A stretch of DNA of 64,000 nucleotides. It comes from Paulinella micropora (Eukaryota; Cercozoa; Imbricatea; Euglyphida). The stretch is from positions 154,970 to 218,969 of the forward strand of contig BJOX01000072.1 of assembly GCA_009731375.1 (NCBI GenBank), written 5' to 3'. Under the pieces are notes generated by a model that ran no database searches, was not told the DNA's origin, and saw nothing but the letters and a program-made list of their open reading frames with translations. Shown here piece by piece: positions 12,769 through 26,436 of the stretch (position 1 is the stretch's first letter; every line of letters begins with the position of its first letter). Position numbers and translations under genes: made by a program.

Positions 12769-13079
12769 TGTACTTAAAGATTCTGTGATGCGTATAGATT
12801 ATCATAAACATGCATGCGTCCATGCGTGTTAGTACATGCATGCCGTGCATAGAAAAAAATATCACTTGCATATCTTACACAAATATACGCACGAGCATGC
12901 GACCACCACGACGGTGTCTGGCAATAGTATATTATGCCGCTAGCCACAGATTTTGCGTGTTTTGCGGGCGAGCTGGGCCGGGCCGGCGAGCCCGCAAAAC
13001 ACGCCAAAATTTGGCGCACCGCATATGTAGTTTTGTCGGTAACCTGCCAAGTTTTGTGGAGGTGACCGACATATCCATA
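12767..13079. other. unique sequence with a strong GC hairpin
   Basis: The 15-bp arms GCGTGTTTTGCGGGC (12955-12969) and its exact complement (12990-13004) enclose a GC-rich 20-nt loop. The stem extends by five further pairs with one bulged base. It could be the foot of a small fold-back element or an RNA hairpin. No gene is recognised in the surrounding sequence. Confidence 0.7.
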
Positions 13080-14085
13080 CTAACACTTCGTTTCCAGCCC
13101 ACTCTGGTTGTTGTTGTTGCTTGTGCAATGGCTCCTTCGAAAGCTCTCTCTTTTGAACTCAGAAGCCTTGCCCCATGTTTCAGACAACGGGATTGGCTGT
13201 CACCGAAGCGCTCCAAATATTTGTGGATTATACCTTTTTTTTGTGACTTATTTGCACTGCCGATGCGTTCACCAGTGCATGCGGTAATATAACTTACGAT
13301 GTTCAAATTAGAGGCATATCAAGTAACTTTCCAAACTTTGATTTCATCGTTCTGCATCAAGGCTAGTAATGCGAAAGCCATCGTTGCAAAAAGCTGAGGG
13401 GGCAAGTTGTGGGCGCGAAATCTTTGTAGCTCAAATATTAATTGGAGGAAAAAAAAATACAACAACAAAAAAAACAACAGCAAGTTCGGAGTTGAGTCAT
13501 TCTGCGATCTAGATGCTGTCAGTCAAAATATAACTGAGGAGATTCCATGGGCAATACAACTTTGGAAAAATGAGTTTCATTGTTGGACGATTGATTGGCC
13601 GCTTGCCTGTCTTAAGTAGTAATGTTAGTAAGAACGTTCAAGTGGCAAAGCAGCGCACCCTAAGACCTCATTTTTTTGTCAACCAGTATGTGAGATATAT
13701 AAAAAAATCGGACCACACCGTTGGAATGCTCGAGGAGAAGTTCCTATTTCTTAAGTACAACGAACAACGACTTCAAGCGCTTCGATCTCAGTCAACATTT
13801 GCATCTACAGTCTGTGTTATGGCTCATTAGAAAGCTCTTGATGAGAGCTTTCAAATGAGCCATTACACAAGCCACACAAATCAGAACCGGCCGAGAACGA
13901 ATCGTTTGAAGTAATTGCTCGTTGTACTTAAGGTCATCCTTCCCCATCAATCATGGCGATATATCAATGCTCATGTCATCGGTTGACAGCTCAGGACAAG
14001 CCTGAGAAGTTCCTTGTAGATCAAAGTTGGATAGTTCGCCACTTGCACGTTGTCAGGCTAGTAATATTATCAAAGTTGCAGGATT
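13080..14085. repeat. gene-like family: one degenerate copy plus a large inverted pair
   Basis: Sequence 13619-13847 and the reverse complement of 13848-14069 are homologous along their length. The innermost 26 bp match at 24 positions and the outer parts are looser with indels. A third, more diverged copy of the inner part lies at about 13085-13170. The aligned frames keep shared residues (KYNEQ, RS, VACVMAHLKAL in the minus-strand arm; VCVMAH, then a stop and KAL, in the plus-strand arm; VVACAMAPSKAL in the third copy), which suggests descent from a coding repeat. I recognise no protein family. The left arm's frame ends in TAG just before KAL. Confidence 0.65.
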
Positions 14086-15143
14086 TCGCAATCTGAAACT
14101 CGTCTAGCATTCCTCTCGGCCTGCACACAAGCCTTCTGTGTTCCATATTCATATTTCGCACTTTAAGCGTGTCAGGTTACTGCATTGATATTAATATTAC
14201 ATGTATCAATCATTGTTAAATCTACTAGTATTACTAATAATATTAATATTGATAGCGTATCAGTCCGGGCCTCAGTCTTCAACTCATATCGTTAGGACAG
14301 GCCTGAGTTATCGGTTATCAAGTTAAATATCATCACGTAGTACTATCAGTGTATTAATATAATAACAGTCAATCTGGAGTCGGTCCGAGTCGCTAATGAA
14401 ATCAACTCAGTGGGACGGTCCTATTAATATCAAGTCACTGCTACGGCCCGATCAGTTGGATGGTAACGCGCACTGATGTCGTTAACCGTCTTGAACAGTT
14501 GATAAAAATTCAATTCAGCAAATCAAGTTCAGTGCCTTTTTACCGGCCCGGCGGCATTATCACACACTGCTACAATGCCGTAAAGGGTCAGTTTCCGATC
14601 AGCAATCATAGTATTACAGTATTAATAACGTTGACTTGGAGGCTGGTAAGTGAGTTGACTCCCGGGGACTCGCGACGCCTGGAAGACGAATAAACCAGCG
14701 GAGAGGACCTCAGTGCAGTCTATATCTCAACTCAGCGCCCTAGTCACCGTCGGGCCTTTGATCCCGAGCCAAGACAACTGGTTCAACTTCCCGAGCAAGA
14801 TAATATTAATAAAAGATTATGCAGCCACGCGTCAGTATTGAAGCGATTCGATTTTCAGTGATGAGTGTCACAGTTAACGGTGCAATATTGTTCCTGCTAT
14901 ATGTTACGGACAGTTACGCTTCCCTCTCCTTTCTACGACTCAGTGGCAAGTATTCTATTAATATTAATACGGTATTCAGTATTAAATTATTAAAGTTGAC
15001 TGCGCAAAAAGTTTCAAAAGTTTTGTATTATATAATATATAGTGAAGAAGATCGGAATAAGCTTAATAATGAAACCTCAGGAATTTAAATATAGTATGTA
15101 TATATTGAAATGACATAAAATATAATAAAAGAAATAAAGAAAG
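14086..15143. other. unique sequence, no gene recognised
   Basis: About 1 kb with patches of ATTAATATTAAT-type sequence and GC-richer clusters. Two frames of 77 and 89 codons (14460-14693 and 14819-15088, plus strand) have no motif I can name. A CTG|GTAAGTGA donor-like site is at about 14643, without a convincing acceptor. Confidence 0.4.
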
Positions 15144-15208
15144 ACAGCGAGAGAGAGAGAGAGAGAGAGAAAGAGAAAGAGAGAGAGACTGTTGCAAAGA
15201 GAACAGGT

Positions 15209-15320
15209 TATTCAGGAAAGCGTATATCATCTTCTAGGTCCAGGAAAGCGTGTATCATCTTCTAGGTCCTCAAGTTGATCTCTGACCGCAAGGATTAGCT
15301 TAGCCAGTCCAAGAAAAGAT
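15209..15320 (-). pseudogene. decayed copy of the LEDDVRYPE terminal exon
   Basis: On the minus strand this reads FLDWLS, a stop and indel, LRSEI, then LEDD.RFP twice (a 28-bp tandem duplication), then E and TAA (15209-15211). It is clearly related to the intact sequence at 15983-16094. Differences V/L, V/I and Y/F are conservative, which supports minus-strand coding ancestry. Frame breaks make it a relic. Confidence 0.55.
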
Positions 15321-15329
15321 ATATATATA

Positions 15330-15514
15330 CAGCAGAGGACACAGTCAATCATCAGATTCAAATTAAGAACCAGAAATCAAAATTGGTTTAATTTAACTGC
15401 TATATCCGTCCGCAAAATCAGCATAATTTTCGCGAAAATTTTACCGTTAAATTGCACTTGTGGTTCTTAATTTGAATCTGATAGTTGACTTTGCCACTTG
15501 AATGTCCTCAGCTG
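15330..15514. mobile_element. MITE-like fold-back element in (TA)n
   Basis: About 185 bp bounded by CAGCAGAGGACA (left) and TGTCCTCAGCTG (right), which are inverted copies with one mismatch. Inside, 29-bp arms at 15344-15372 and 15461-15489 are also inverted (two or three mismatches), around an AT-rich loop. Both sides are TATATATA, so a TA target duplication is plausible but cannot be proved in a TA repeat. No coding capacity. Structure and size fit a non-autonomous DNA transposon. Confidence 0.65.
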
Positions 15515-15597
15515 TATATATATATATATATAGAATATATATACATATATGTGTATTATAGAATATATATACATATATATACACATATATATAATAT

Positions 15598-15638
<41 letters not shown>

Positions 15639-15874
15639 GAGAAGGGAAGAAGAAGAAGAAGAAGAAGGAGAAGGAGAAGGAGGAAAAGGAGGAAAAGGAG
15701 GAGGAGAAGAAGAAGAAGAAGAAGAGGAAGAAGAAGAGGAAGAAGAAGAAAAAAAAGAAGAAGAAGAAGAAGAAGAAGAAGAAGAAGACAGAAGACAGAA
15801 GAAGAAGAGGAGGAGAGGAGGAGGAGGAGGATATATATATATATATTCATACATATATATATATATATAGAGAG

Positions 15875-15929
<55 letters not shown>

Positions 15930-15932
15930 GAG

Positions 15933-15977
<45 letters not shown>

Positions 15978-15978
15978 A
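15515..15978. repeat. (TA)n, (GAA)n, (GGA)n and (GA)n arrays
   Basis: TA repeat, then GAA/GGA triplets (15640-15830), TA again, then GA to 15975. Purine-strand asymmetry is complete over about 370 bp, which favours triplex-prone DNA. Confidence 0.95.
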
Positions 15979-15982
15979 TGGC

Positions 15983-16094
15983 TTATTCAGGATAGCGTAC
16001 GTCGTCTTCTAGGTTCTTAATCTCTGGCCGCAATGATAGCCAGTCCACGAAAGACTGTTTGAAGTCTTCAGCAGCTTGCCCGTGAAGGTAAGCA
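15983..16094 (-). CDS. putative terminal exon, unknown protein
   Basis: Reading from a splice-acceptor-like TTTTGTGCAG (ending at 16095), the minus strand is open: YLHGQAAEDFKQSFVDWLSL, then RPEIKNLEDDVRYPE, then TAA at 15983-15985. The composition is protein-like and unlike the surrounding repeats. I recognise no family. An older copy lies at 15209-15320, and the first 14 residues recur in four shorter copies to the right (16262-17275). On the plus strand the same sequences show a CAG|GTAAG donor-like site, so the opposite orientation must be considered. Upstream exons were not found, so this may itself be a stranded or retro-duplicated exon. Confidence 0.35.
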
Positions 16095-17280
<1,186 letters not shown>

Positions 17281-17581
17281 AAACGGAACCACAACCACCA
17301 CCACCACCATCACCACCACCACCACCACCGCCACCACCACCACCACCACCACAACAACAACAACAACCACAACCACAACCACAACAAGCATCGCCATGAG
17401 TGGTTGCTATTTACTAGTGGGGCGATTCGAGTGGCAAAATAGCCCACTTGCTTTGCTTTGCTTTGCTTGGCTTTGGCTTTGGCTTTTGCTTTGGCCTTGG
17501 CTTTGGCTTTGGCTTTTGCATTTACTTTCACTTTTACTTTGAGCTCAGCTTTCTCGGTCACTAGTGGGGCTTTTAAATGAC

Positions 17582-17622
<41 letters not shown>

Positions 17623-17739
17623 CTACCTGACGACGATGAGGTAGAAGTAGCGGATGAGAAAGTTCTTCCCTTTAAAAATGATTGCCGGCCTGTATGCATA
17701 CATACATAACATACATACTTACAATTACGAGGGGTGGTT

Positions 17740-17804
<65 letters not shown>

Positions 17805-17838
17805 TCGGGGGGTAGCAGCGCGTTTGCGGGGTACTGCG

Positions 17839-17869
<31 letters not shown>

Positions 17870-17890
17870 CTTCTTCTTCTTCTTCTTCCT
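17281..17890. repeat. (ACC), (TTTGGC), (GATA), (TTG), (GT) and (CTT) arrays
   Basis: Successive short arrays: ACC/CAA 17281-17392, a CTTTGG-type hexamer 17451-17530, GATA 17586-17624, TTG 17738-17775, GT 17775-17800 and CTT 17840-17886. No gene is seen between them. Confidence 0.9.
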
Positions 17891-17904
17891 TCTCCTTCCT
17901 TCTC

Positions 17905-18659
17905 CTTCGCAAATGGCGCCTGGTGGCAAAAACCTCAATTTTCAGGTGTGGGTGCCACCCGCGACCAAAACCGGTACGTACAACCACAGGGCTGAGGTTC
18001 CCGGGGAGAGGCCCCCCCGGACCCCCCTGCCCCGTCGACAGGGTACGTTCAATTGCCGGAGGCATCGGAAAGTACTGCCAAAAAATAAGGAAATCTGGCA
18101 TTCAGGACACTCCCCTAACGCAAATATTTGCGTGAATTCCAAAAAAATTATATCACCATCAACATCGAGTCTGGGGCTAACCACCCTGCCAATATGAGCT
18201 CCCAACTCCTTGTTCACACAAACCATGATTTATTCCGATGGGAGAGCAGAAAAAAGGCTAAAAAAAACAAGGACAGGACACTCCCCTAACGCAAATATTT
18301 GCGTGAATTCCAAAAAAATTATTTCACCATCAACGTCGAGTCTGGGGCTAACCACCCTGTCAATTTGAGCTCCCAACTCTCCTGGTTCACACAAACCATG
18401 ATTTATTCCGACAGGGGTGCGAAAAAAAAGAAGGAATTTTGGCATTCAGGACACTCCCCTAACGCAAATATTGCGTGAATTCCAAAAAAAGCATATCAGC
18501 ATCAAGATCGAGTCTGGGGCTAACCACCCTGCAAATATGAGCTCCCAACTCCTCCTCGTTCCGACAAACCATGATTTATTCCGACATGCGGAAATGCTGG
18601 GGGGGGGGGGTACACAATTTTCATTTTCCCCCTCCCCCTTCACCAACACCTTTCAGGGA
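17905..18659 (+). mobile_element. element BA, copy 1 (5' part missing)
   Basis: This starts inside the GC-rich B module (GGCGCCTGGTGGCAAAAACC at 17909, CCGTCGACAGGGTACGTTCA near 18030). It continues with three tandem A units of about 172 bp; their 16-bp palindrome ACGCAAATATTTGCGT is at 18118-18133, 18289-18304 and, with a one-base deletion, 18462-18476. It ends with a G/C-rich linker and CACCAACACCTTTCAGG just before (ATA)n. Compared with copies 2 and 4, the outer CTAGGGGCTGCGCC end is absent. No coding capacity was recognised; open frames arise because the module is GC-rich. I interpret it as a non-autonomous element or a satellite-bearing repeat. Confidence 0.7.
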
Positions 18660-18661
18660 TG

Positions 18662-18708
<47 letters not shown>

Positions 18709-18709
<1 letters not shown>

Positions 18710-18948
18710 GTGCTTCTCAGTCAATGGCGAATGCATTTCTGCACATGTGCCTCCATCGTCTCACCCGCGAAGGGAGTACGAAGACTTGACGATAGGCTCT
18801 ACTGACACCCGCAAGGCAGCTCCAAGCCTTCCAGACAGACCAATACTTTCAAAGAAAATATCCTTTGAAAATACTGGCACCGACGGGAATCGAACAGGCG
18901 ACAGGTCCCAGATGGTAGACCTTAACCACTGGGCTATCGCGGTGCCAC
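18709..18948 (-). mobile_element. tRNA-derived SINE, copy 1
   Basis: The tRNA-like head lies at 18876-18946 on the minus strand: it starts GGCACCG, ends CGGTGCC, and contains an internal A box TAGCCCAGTGG and B box TGTTCGATTCC. Those seven-base ends pair perfectly, but the D and anticodon arms do not fold properly, so it is not a functional tRNA. A body of about 165 bp follows (GACGATGGAGGC...CAGAAATGCATT), then a TAA-type tail. (TAA)n borders both sides. This copy lacks the internal duplication of the other four and is the most diverged in the body, yet it has the best tRNA ends. Confidence 0.8.
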
Positions 18949-18982
18949 TAATAATAATAATAATAATGGTAATAATAATAAC

Positions 18983-19023
<41 letters not shown>

Positions 19024-19027
<4 letters not shown>

Positions 19028-19438
19028 ACAGCCCAATGGCCTCAAAGCGTTAAACTGTGACGCCAACTCATAACCCTTTGGTGGTAGATGCTGGGGAGGA
19101 GGGTCGTTGCGCGCGTAAAAGATCTTAAACTCCGCATATGCTGGTTGATAGCCCAGGACCCAGCAGACACCAGATTGTTATGGGTGGGGTTTCGAGGCAG
19201 CTCTAGCAACCGCGCTTGGTGTATGCACTTGCACATTCGGTGACGTCTTGCAAGAGGTTGCTGGGACTGCGGAATAACCTCGGCTTAGTGCAGTCTTGCC
19301 CTCAGGAGCTCCATCGGTGGCCCCGATCATCAGGCGAGAGACTGACACGGGGGGGTGGAGGACCTCGAACAAGGGTATTGGAGGCTTATGTCCGTTGAGG
19401 ATATGCCATTAGCTGCATTAGTACGCCTCAGATATAGT
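19024..19438 (-). mobile_element. M430 family, copy 1
   Basis: Minus-strand copy of a family that begins TATATCTGAGGCGTACTGAT and runs to the TTTAACGCTTTGAGGCCATT region. It lies between (TAA)n arrays on both sides. It keeps the 64-codon frames found in the other copies only because the copies are so similar; I see no protein family. It has no terminal inverted repeats. A degenerate B-box-like TTGTTCGAGGTCC near its start hints at a polymerase III origin, without an A box. Confidence 0.75.
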
Positions 19439-19601
<163 letters not shown>

Positions 19602-19854
19602 AGTGCTTCTCTGTCAATGGCTGATGCATTTCTGCACATGCGCCTCCATCGTCTCACCCGTGAGGGGAGTACGAAGAATTGACGATAAGCTCTAATGACA
19701 CCCCCGCAATGTTCAGACGGGCCGGTATGTTCAATGAAAATACTGGTCCAGACGGATCGGTATGTTCAATGAAAATACTGGTGGCACCGACGGGAATCGA
19801 ACTGGCGACAGGGCCCAGATGGTAGAACTTGACCACTGGGCTATCACGGTGTCC
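19602..19854 (-). mobile_element. tRNA-derived SINE, copy 2
   Basis: tRNA-like head at 19783-19854 on the minus strand (72 nt, A box TAGCCCAGTGG, B box AGTTCGATTCC; the 5' end GGACACCG pairs with CGGTGCC except for one position). Just 3' of the head a segment of about 36 bp containing GTATTTTCATTGAACATACC is present twice. (TAA)n lies on both sides. Confidence 0.85.
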
Positions 19855-19868
19855 AAGGTGATAATAAC

Positions 19869-19926
<58 letters not shown>

Positions 19927-19934
19927 GCAATAAA

Positions 19935-19988
<54 letters not shown>

Positions 19989-20186
19989 CATCATCATCAT
20001 AATTCTTGACCGTTTGCGGGGTAGGGCGTCTTGGGCCAGCACTTGCGTCTCATACACCACCTACGTGAAACATATGGAATAGCTTTACATCATTATTTTT
20101 AGCTTGAAGTAAGTCATCCCAGTAGTCCTGCTTCTGGTTTGTCTTTAGGAGTATAGTTTCCGTAAAGGGAACTGCTTTCCTATTAA

Positions 20187-20242
<56 letters not shown>

Positions 20243-20252
20243 CACTACTACG

Positions 20253-20294
<42 letters not shown>
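19855..20294. repeat. (TAA)n, single 61-bp core copy, (CTA)n
   Basis: TAA repeat to about 20000, then CGTTTGCGGGGTAGGGCGTC and a copy of the core that becomes tandem at 20295 (GCGTCTCATACACCACCTAC, 20046). Unique sequence follows to 20187 and (CTA)n to 20294. Confidence 0.85.
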
Positions 20295-20297
<3 letters not shown>

Positions 20298-20455
20298 CAC
20301 TCATTGCGTCTCATACACCACCTATGTGAAAAATGTGGAATAGCTTTACATCATCATCACTCATTGCGTCTCATACACCACCCACGTGAAAAATGTGGAA
20401 TAGCGTTACATCATCATCACTCAAATGTGGAATAGCTTTACATCATCATCACTCA
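20295..20455 (+). repeat. ~61-bp tandem core
   Basis: Two full units and one partial unit containing CATTGCGTCTCATACACCAC and GTGGAATAGCTTTACATCAT. The same core stands alone at about 20040-20090, so the tandem copies probably arose from it. Confidence 0.85.
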
Positions 20456-20867
20456 TTGCGTTCATCATCCATCGCTCATCATCTCATCATCATTATCATC
20501 ATCATCATCATCTCATCATCATCTCATCATCATCTCATCATCATCGTTCATCATCCATCGCTCATCATCTCATCATCATCTCATCATCATCTCATCATCA
20601 TCGTTCATCATCGTTCATCATCCATCGCTCATCATCTCATCATCATCATCATCATCATCTCATCATCATCTCATCATCATCTCATCATCATCTCATCATT
20701 TCATCATCGTATCGTTCATCATGCATCGCTCATCATCTCATCATCTCATCATGCATCGCTCATCATCATCTCATCATCATTTCATCATCATTTCATCATC
20801 GTTCATCATCCATCTCTCATCATCTCATCATTATCTCATCATCATTTCACCATCGTTCATCCATCGT
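20456..20867. repeat. (TCATCA)n array
   Basis: ATC triplets with a recurrent TCATCGTTCATCATCCATCG variant. It reads as His/Ser/Ile repeats and is not a gene. Confidence 0.93.
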
Positions 20868-21239
20868 TCATACATACATACATACATACATACGTACATA
20901 CATACATACATCACCTCTCTCAGGTTATACCTGCCTATTTACCTATCGATCTATCTACCTATTTACCTATCTATCTCTGTGTTTGTATGTATCTATTGAC
21001 CTCTCTCAGATTCTGCATATCAGAGAGCAGCAGTCGATGTGTTCATGTGTATGGACAACCTATCTGCCTATTTGCCTATCTATATCTCTTGTCTTTGTAT
21101 GTATCCATTGACCTCTCTCCAGTTCTGAATATTAGAGACCAGCAGTCGATGATCGCATGTGTATCATCGATACGGAAACAGATACAGATACAGATAGAGA
21201 TACAGATAGAGATAGAGATAGAGATAGAGATACAGATAC

Positions 21240-21283
<44 letters not shown>

Positions 21284-21584
21284 CAGGATAGAGCAAGAGA
21301 GGTTGAAGATATAGGCAGACTTGGAAAAACACATACATACATACATACATACATATCTGCCTATTTACCTATCTCTGTGTTTGTATGTATCTATTGACCT
21401 CTCTCAGATTCTGCCATATCAGAGAGCAGCAGTCGATGTGTTCATGTGTGAACAATCTATCTGCCTATTTGCCTATCTATCTGTGTGTGTGTGTGTGTGT
21501 GTGTGTGTATCTGGTAGGTAGGTAGGTAGATAGGTAGATAGGTAGGTAGATGGATGGATAGATGGATGGATGGATGGATGGATG

Positions 21585-21624
<40 letters not shown>

Positions 21625-21680
21625 TCTATGGACCTCTCTCAAGTTTTGCATATCAGAGCAGCAGTCGATGATGGCATCCA
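20868..21680. repeat. core-microsatellite array (TTGACCTCTCTCAGATTCTG core)
   Basis: The core ATTGACCTCTCTCAGATTCT...CAGCAGTCGATG occurs at about 20994, 21108, 21394 and, in a variant, 21630. Intervening sequence is (CTAT), (CATA), (GATACA), (TA), (GT) and (GGTA) repeat. Confidence 0.85.
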
Positions 21681-22290
<610 letters not shown>

Positions 22291-22315
22291 ACCACAACGT
22301 TTCGCGATAGTAAAG

Positions 22316-22453
22316 TAGAGAAGAAGAAGAAGGCGAAGAAGAAGAAGAAGAAGAAGAAGGCGAAGAAGAAGAAGAAGAAGAAGAAGAAGAAGAAGAAGAA
22401 GAAGAAGAAGAAGAAGAAGGCGAAGAAGAAGAAGAAGAAGAAGAAGAAGAAGG

Positions 22454-22491
<38 letters not shown>

Positions 22492-22513
22492 AAGAAGAAG
22501 AAGAAGAAGAAGA
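22316..22513. repeat. (GAA)n with (TAG)n insert
   Basis: GAA triplets with GGC-containing variants, a (TAG)n block at 22458-22490, then GAA again. It reads as poly-Lys and is not a gene. Confidence 0.93.
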
Positions 22514-22528
22514 AGACGGAGAAAGAAG

Positions 22529-22643
22529 GATTTATATTTGTTTTTAGCTGTGTAGAACAGAGAACACATGATATTCTACATACACATATCTACACATATG
22601 TGAATATATTTCATATCAGCTTATCTAAAAACAAATATAAATC
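22529..22643. mobile_element. fold-back MITE-like element, copy 1
   Basis: Starts GATTTATATTTGTTTTTAGC and ends with the inverted ..TAAAAACAAATATAAATC. The inner part of the right arm (ACACAGC) is altered compared with copy 2. The interior has AACACATGATATTCTACATA. No coding capacity. Confidence 0.7.
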
Positions 22644-23030
22644 AAATACTTAAATAAATAAATATACATACATACATACATACAAACAAACAAACAAACA
22701 AACAAACAAACAAACATTACATTACATTACACATTACACATTACATTACATTACATTACTTTACATTTACATTTACTTTTACTTTTACATTAGCATTAGC
22801 ATTAGCATTAGCATTTACATTAGCATTTACATTAACATTAACATTAACATTAACATTAGATTAACATTAGATTAACATTACATTACATTACATTACAATA
22901 CAATACAATACAATACAATGCAATGCAATACAATACAATACAATAACAATAACAATAACAATAAGAATAACAATACAATAGAATACAATACAATACATAA
23001 CATAACATAACATAACATAACATACATACA
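22644..23030. repeat. (CATA), (AAAC), (ATTAC), (CATTAG), (AATAC) relay
   Basis: Short-unit arrays that change by one base at a time: ATTAC, TTTACA, ATTAGC, ATTAAC, ATTAC, AATAC, ATAACA, ATAAC. The order suggests stepwise mutation and re-expansion of neighbouring units. Confidence 0.9.
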
Positions 23031-23053
23031 TACATGCATGCAGGAGAAAGAAG

Positions 23054-23170
23054 GATTTATATTTGTTTTTAGCTGTGTAGAATAGAGAACACATGATATT
23101 CTACATACACATATCTACACATATAAATATATTTCATATCAGCTTACACAGCTAAAAACAAATATAAATC
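23054..23170. mobile_element. fold-back MITE-like element, copy 2
   Basis: The 26-bp terminal arms at 23054-23079 and 23145-23170 are perfect inverted copies (GATTTATATTTGTTTTTAGC then TGTGTA, and its complement). With the 117-bp length this would form a strong hairpin. The 3' flank (AAA.ACTTAAAT.AATAAATATACATAC) and the left flank (GGAGAAAGAAG) are shared with copy 1, so the duplication includes flanking DNA and is not a clean transposition. Confidence 0.75.
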
Positions 23171-24100
<930 letters not shown>

Positions 24101-24123
24101 AGCGAATAAATTTGGTTGGACGC

Positions 24124-24556
24124 CAGGTTAACGCATAACATACATAGCATATGCAACATAACATGCCATAAGATAAAGATAAGATGAGATAAGATAAGAT
24201 AAGATAAGATGAGATAAGATAAGAAGATAAATAAGATGACATAAAACAACATTACATAATATTACATAATACTACATGAAATAGCATAACATAACATAAC
24301 ATAACATAACATAACATAACATAACAAAACATAACATATAATATTACATAACGCAACAGATAATATTACATAACATAACATAACATAACATAAGATAAGA
24401 TAACATAACATAATAAAACATAATAAAACATGAGATAACATAACATAACATAACATAACACAACGTAACATAACATAACATAACATAACATAACGTAACG
24501 TAACATAACATAACATAACATAAACATAACGTAACACAACACATAACACAATGTAC
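24124..24556. repeat. (ATAAC)n/(ATAAG)n pentamer array
   Basis: Same pentamer class as 5310-5640, here with AGATA, ATTAC and ACGTA variants. A unique piece of about 100 bp follows (24557-24660) with no recognised content. Confidence 0.93.
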
Positions 24557-24660
24557 ATACCAAGCTTTGAATGATTTTGAACCAGCCTGCCTTGAGTGAT
24601 CTCTCAGTCTCGACGTCGTCATCCTGATAAATACATAAGTGTGAGGATATATTTCTTCCT

Positions 24661-24959
24661 CCTGCTTCTCCTCTACCTCCACCTCCACCTCACCTCCTTC
24701 CTCTTCCTATTCTTCTTCTTCTTCTTCTTCTTCTTCTTCTTCTTCTTCTTCTTCTTCTTCTTCTTCTTCTTCTTCTTCTTCTTCTTCTCCTTCTCCTCTC
24801 CTTCTCCTCCTCCTCCTCCTCCTCCTTCTTCTTCTTCTTCTTCTTCTTCTTCTTCTTCTTCTTCTTCTTCTTCTTCTTCTTCTTCGTCCTCCTCCTTCTC
24901 CTCCTCCTCCTTCTTCTCCTCCTCCTCCTTCTCCTTCTTCTTCTTCTTCTTCTTCTTCT

Positions 24960-24992
<33 letters not shown>

Positions 24993-25184
24993 GGTTGTTC
25001 TTCTGGTTGTTTTTCTGGTTGTTCTTCTGGTTGTTGTTGTTGTTGTTGTTCTTCTTCTTCTTCTTCTTGTTATTCTTCTTGTTCTTGTTCTTCTTGTTCT
25101 TCTTGTTCTTGTTCTTCTTGTTCTTGTTCTTCTTTCTCATCCTCCTGCTCGCTCACATTGATTTCGCTATTACTCTCTCTCCCT

Positions 25185-25220
<36 letters not shown>

Positions 25221-25258
25221 CCTCCCCCCCCCTCCCCCCCCCCCCCACCCCCCCACCC
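24661..25258. repeat. (CTT)n/(CTC)n array and poly-C
   Basis: Pyrimidine-only triplets 24700-24985, then CTTCTTGTT/TTG variants to 25135, and poly-C with CCT and CCA breaks at 25188-25258. The strand is pyrimidine-pure for long stretches. Confidence 0.95.
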
Positions 25259-25537
25259 CCTCTCTCTCTCTCCTTTCTCGATCCTTCATCATGTATTTCT
25301 TCGCCTTGTGTGTTCCTTCGCCACAAAGTTGTTACATTCTTGTCCCTTCGCCATCTTTTCAATATCCTGTAGGAGCTTTTAGGACAACATGGGTGTCTTT
25401 TGCTAGGTACACGGAAGATGTGCGGGTGCTGGACATTAACACCAATCAAGTGGTAATGTGATCTTTTCCCCATTCTACTGTGATATTTTTGATTTGGGCC
25501 GTATGTTTCCAACCCTCCGACTACCATGCATTTGAAA

Positions 25538-25540
<3 letters not shown>
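25259..25540. other. unique sequence with weak exon-like segment
   Basis: Non-repetitive DNA. One frame at 25408-25452 reads YTEDVRVLDINTNQV, resembling a beta-propeller (kelch or WD) strand, preceded by CTTTTGCTAG and followed by GTAATG. It is too short to assign, and other frames are equally open. Confidence 0.2.
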
Positions 25541-25571
<31 letters not shown>

Positions 25572-25996
25572 GCACACACACACACACTCCTGTTCCTTTT
25601 CACTTCGCTTCTCTTTTCTCTTTTCCCTTTGTATTCCCTTGTCTTTCTCTTTTCTTTTCCTCTTGATCCTTCTCTTTGTTCAAATACTATTTCTCTTTCT
25701 CTTTCTCCTGCTCTTAATCTTTCTTCTCCTCGACCCCTTCCTCTTTTCTCCTTTTCCTCTATTCCTTGCTCTTCTTTGTTTTCTTTCTCTTCATCTGTCT
25801 CTTCCTCTTCCTCTTTCTCTTCCTCTCCTCTTCCACTTCCCAGCCCTTGTCTTNNNNNNNNNNTACATACATACATACATACATACATACATACATACAT
25901 ACATACATACATACATACATACAGAGATATTTACATGGAAACACTTTAGTACACCCAAATATCTATCTATCTGTCTATCTATCTATCTATCTATCT

Positions 25997-26077
<81 letters not shown>

Positions 26078-26155
26078 ACACATTCGCCTTAAACACACCC
26101 GCGCAGTACGTTCTTGCCTTTGAATAATAAAAATAAAAATAATAAAAATAATAAA

Positions 26156-26193
<38 letters not shown>

Positions 26194-26227
26194 TAATAAT
26201 AATAATAATAATAACAACAACAACAAG

Positions 26228-26292
<65 letters not shown>

Positions 26293-26363
26293 TAATAATA
26301 ATAGTAATAACAACAACAATAACAATAATAGCAATAGTAATAATAACAACATAATAATAATAG

Positions 26364-26413
<50 letters not shown>

Positions 26414-26435
26414 ATAATAATAATAATAATAATAA
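25541..26435. repeat. (CT), (CA), CT-rich, (CATA), (CTAT), (AAT), (AAC), (CTA) arrays
   Basis: CT/CA to 25590, pyrimidine-rich DNA to the gap at 25854-25863, CATA 25864-25922, CTAT 25962-26077, then AAT/AAC/AAAT triplets 26122-26360, CTA 26364-26412 and TAA to 26435. No gene is seen. Confidence 0.93.
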
Positions 26436-26436
26436 C

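Noticed and set aside
25408-25452. Kelch or WD-repeat exon
   Set aside because: Fifteen residues are too few, splice signals are weak and other frames are equally open.
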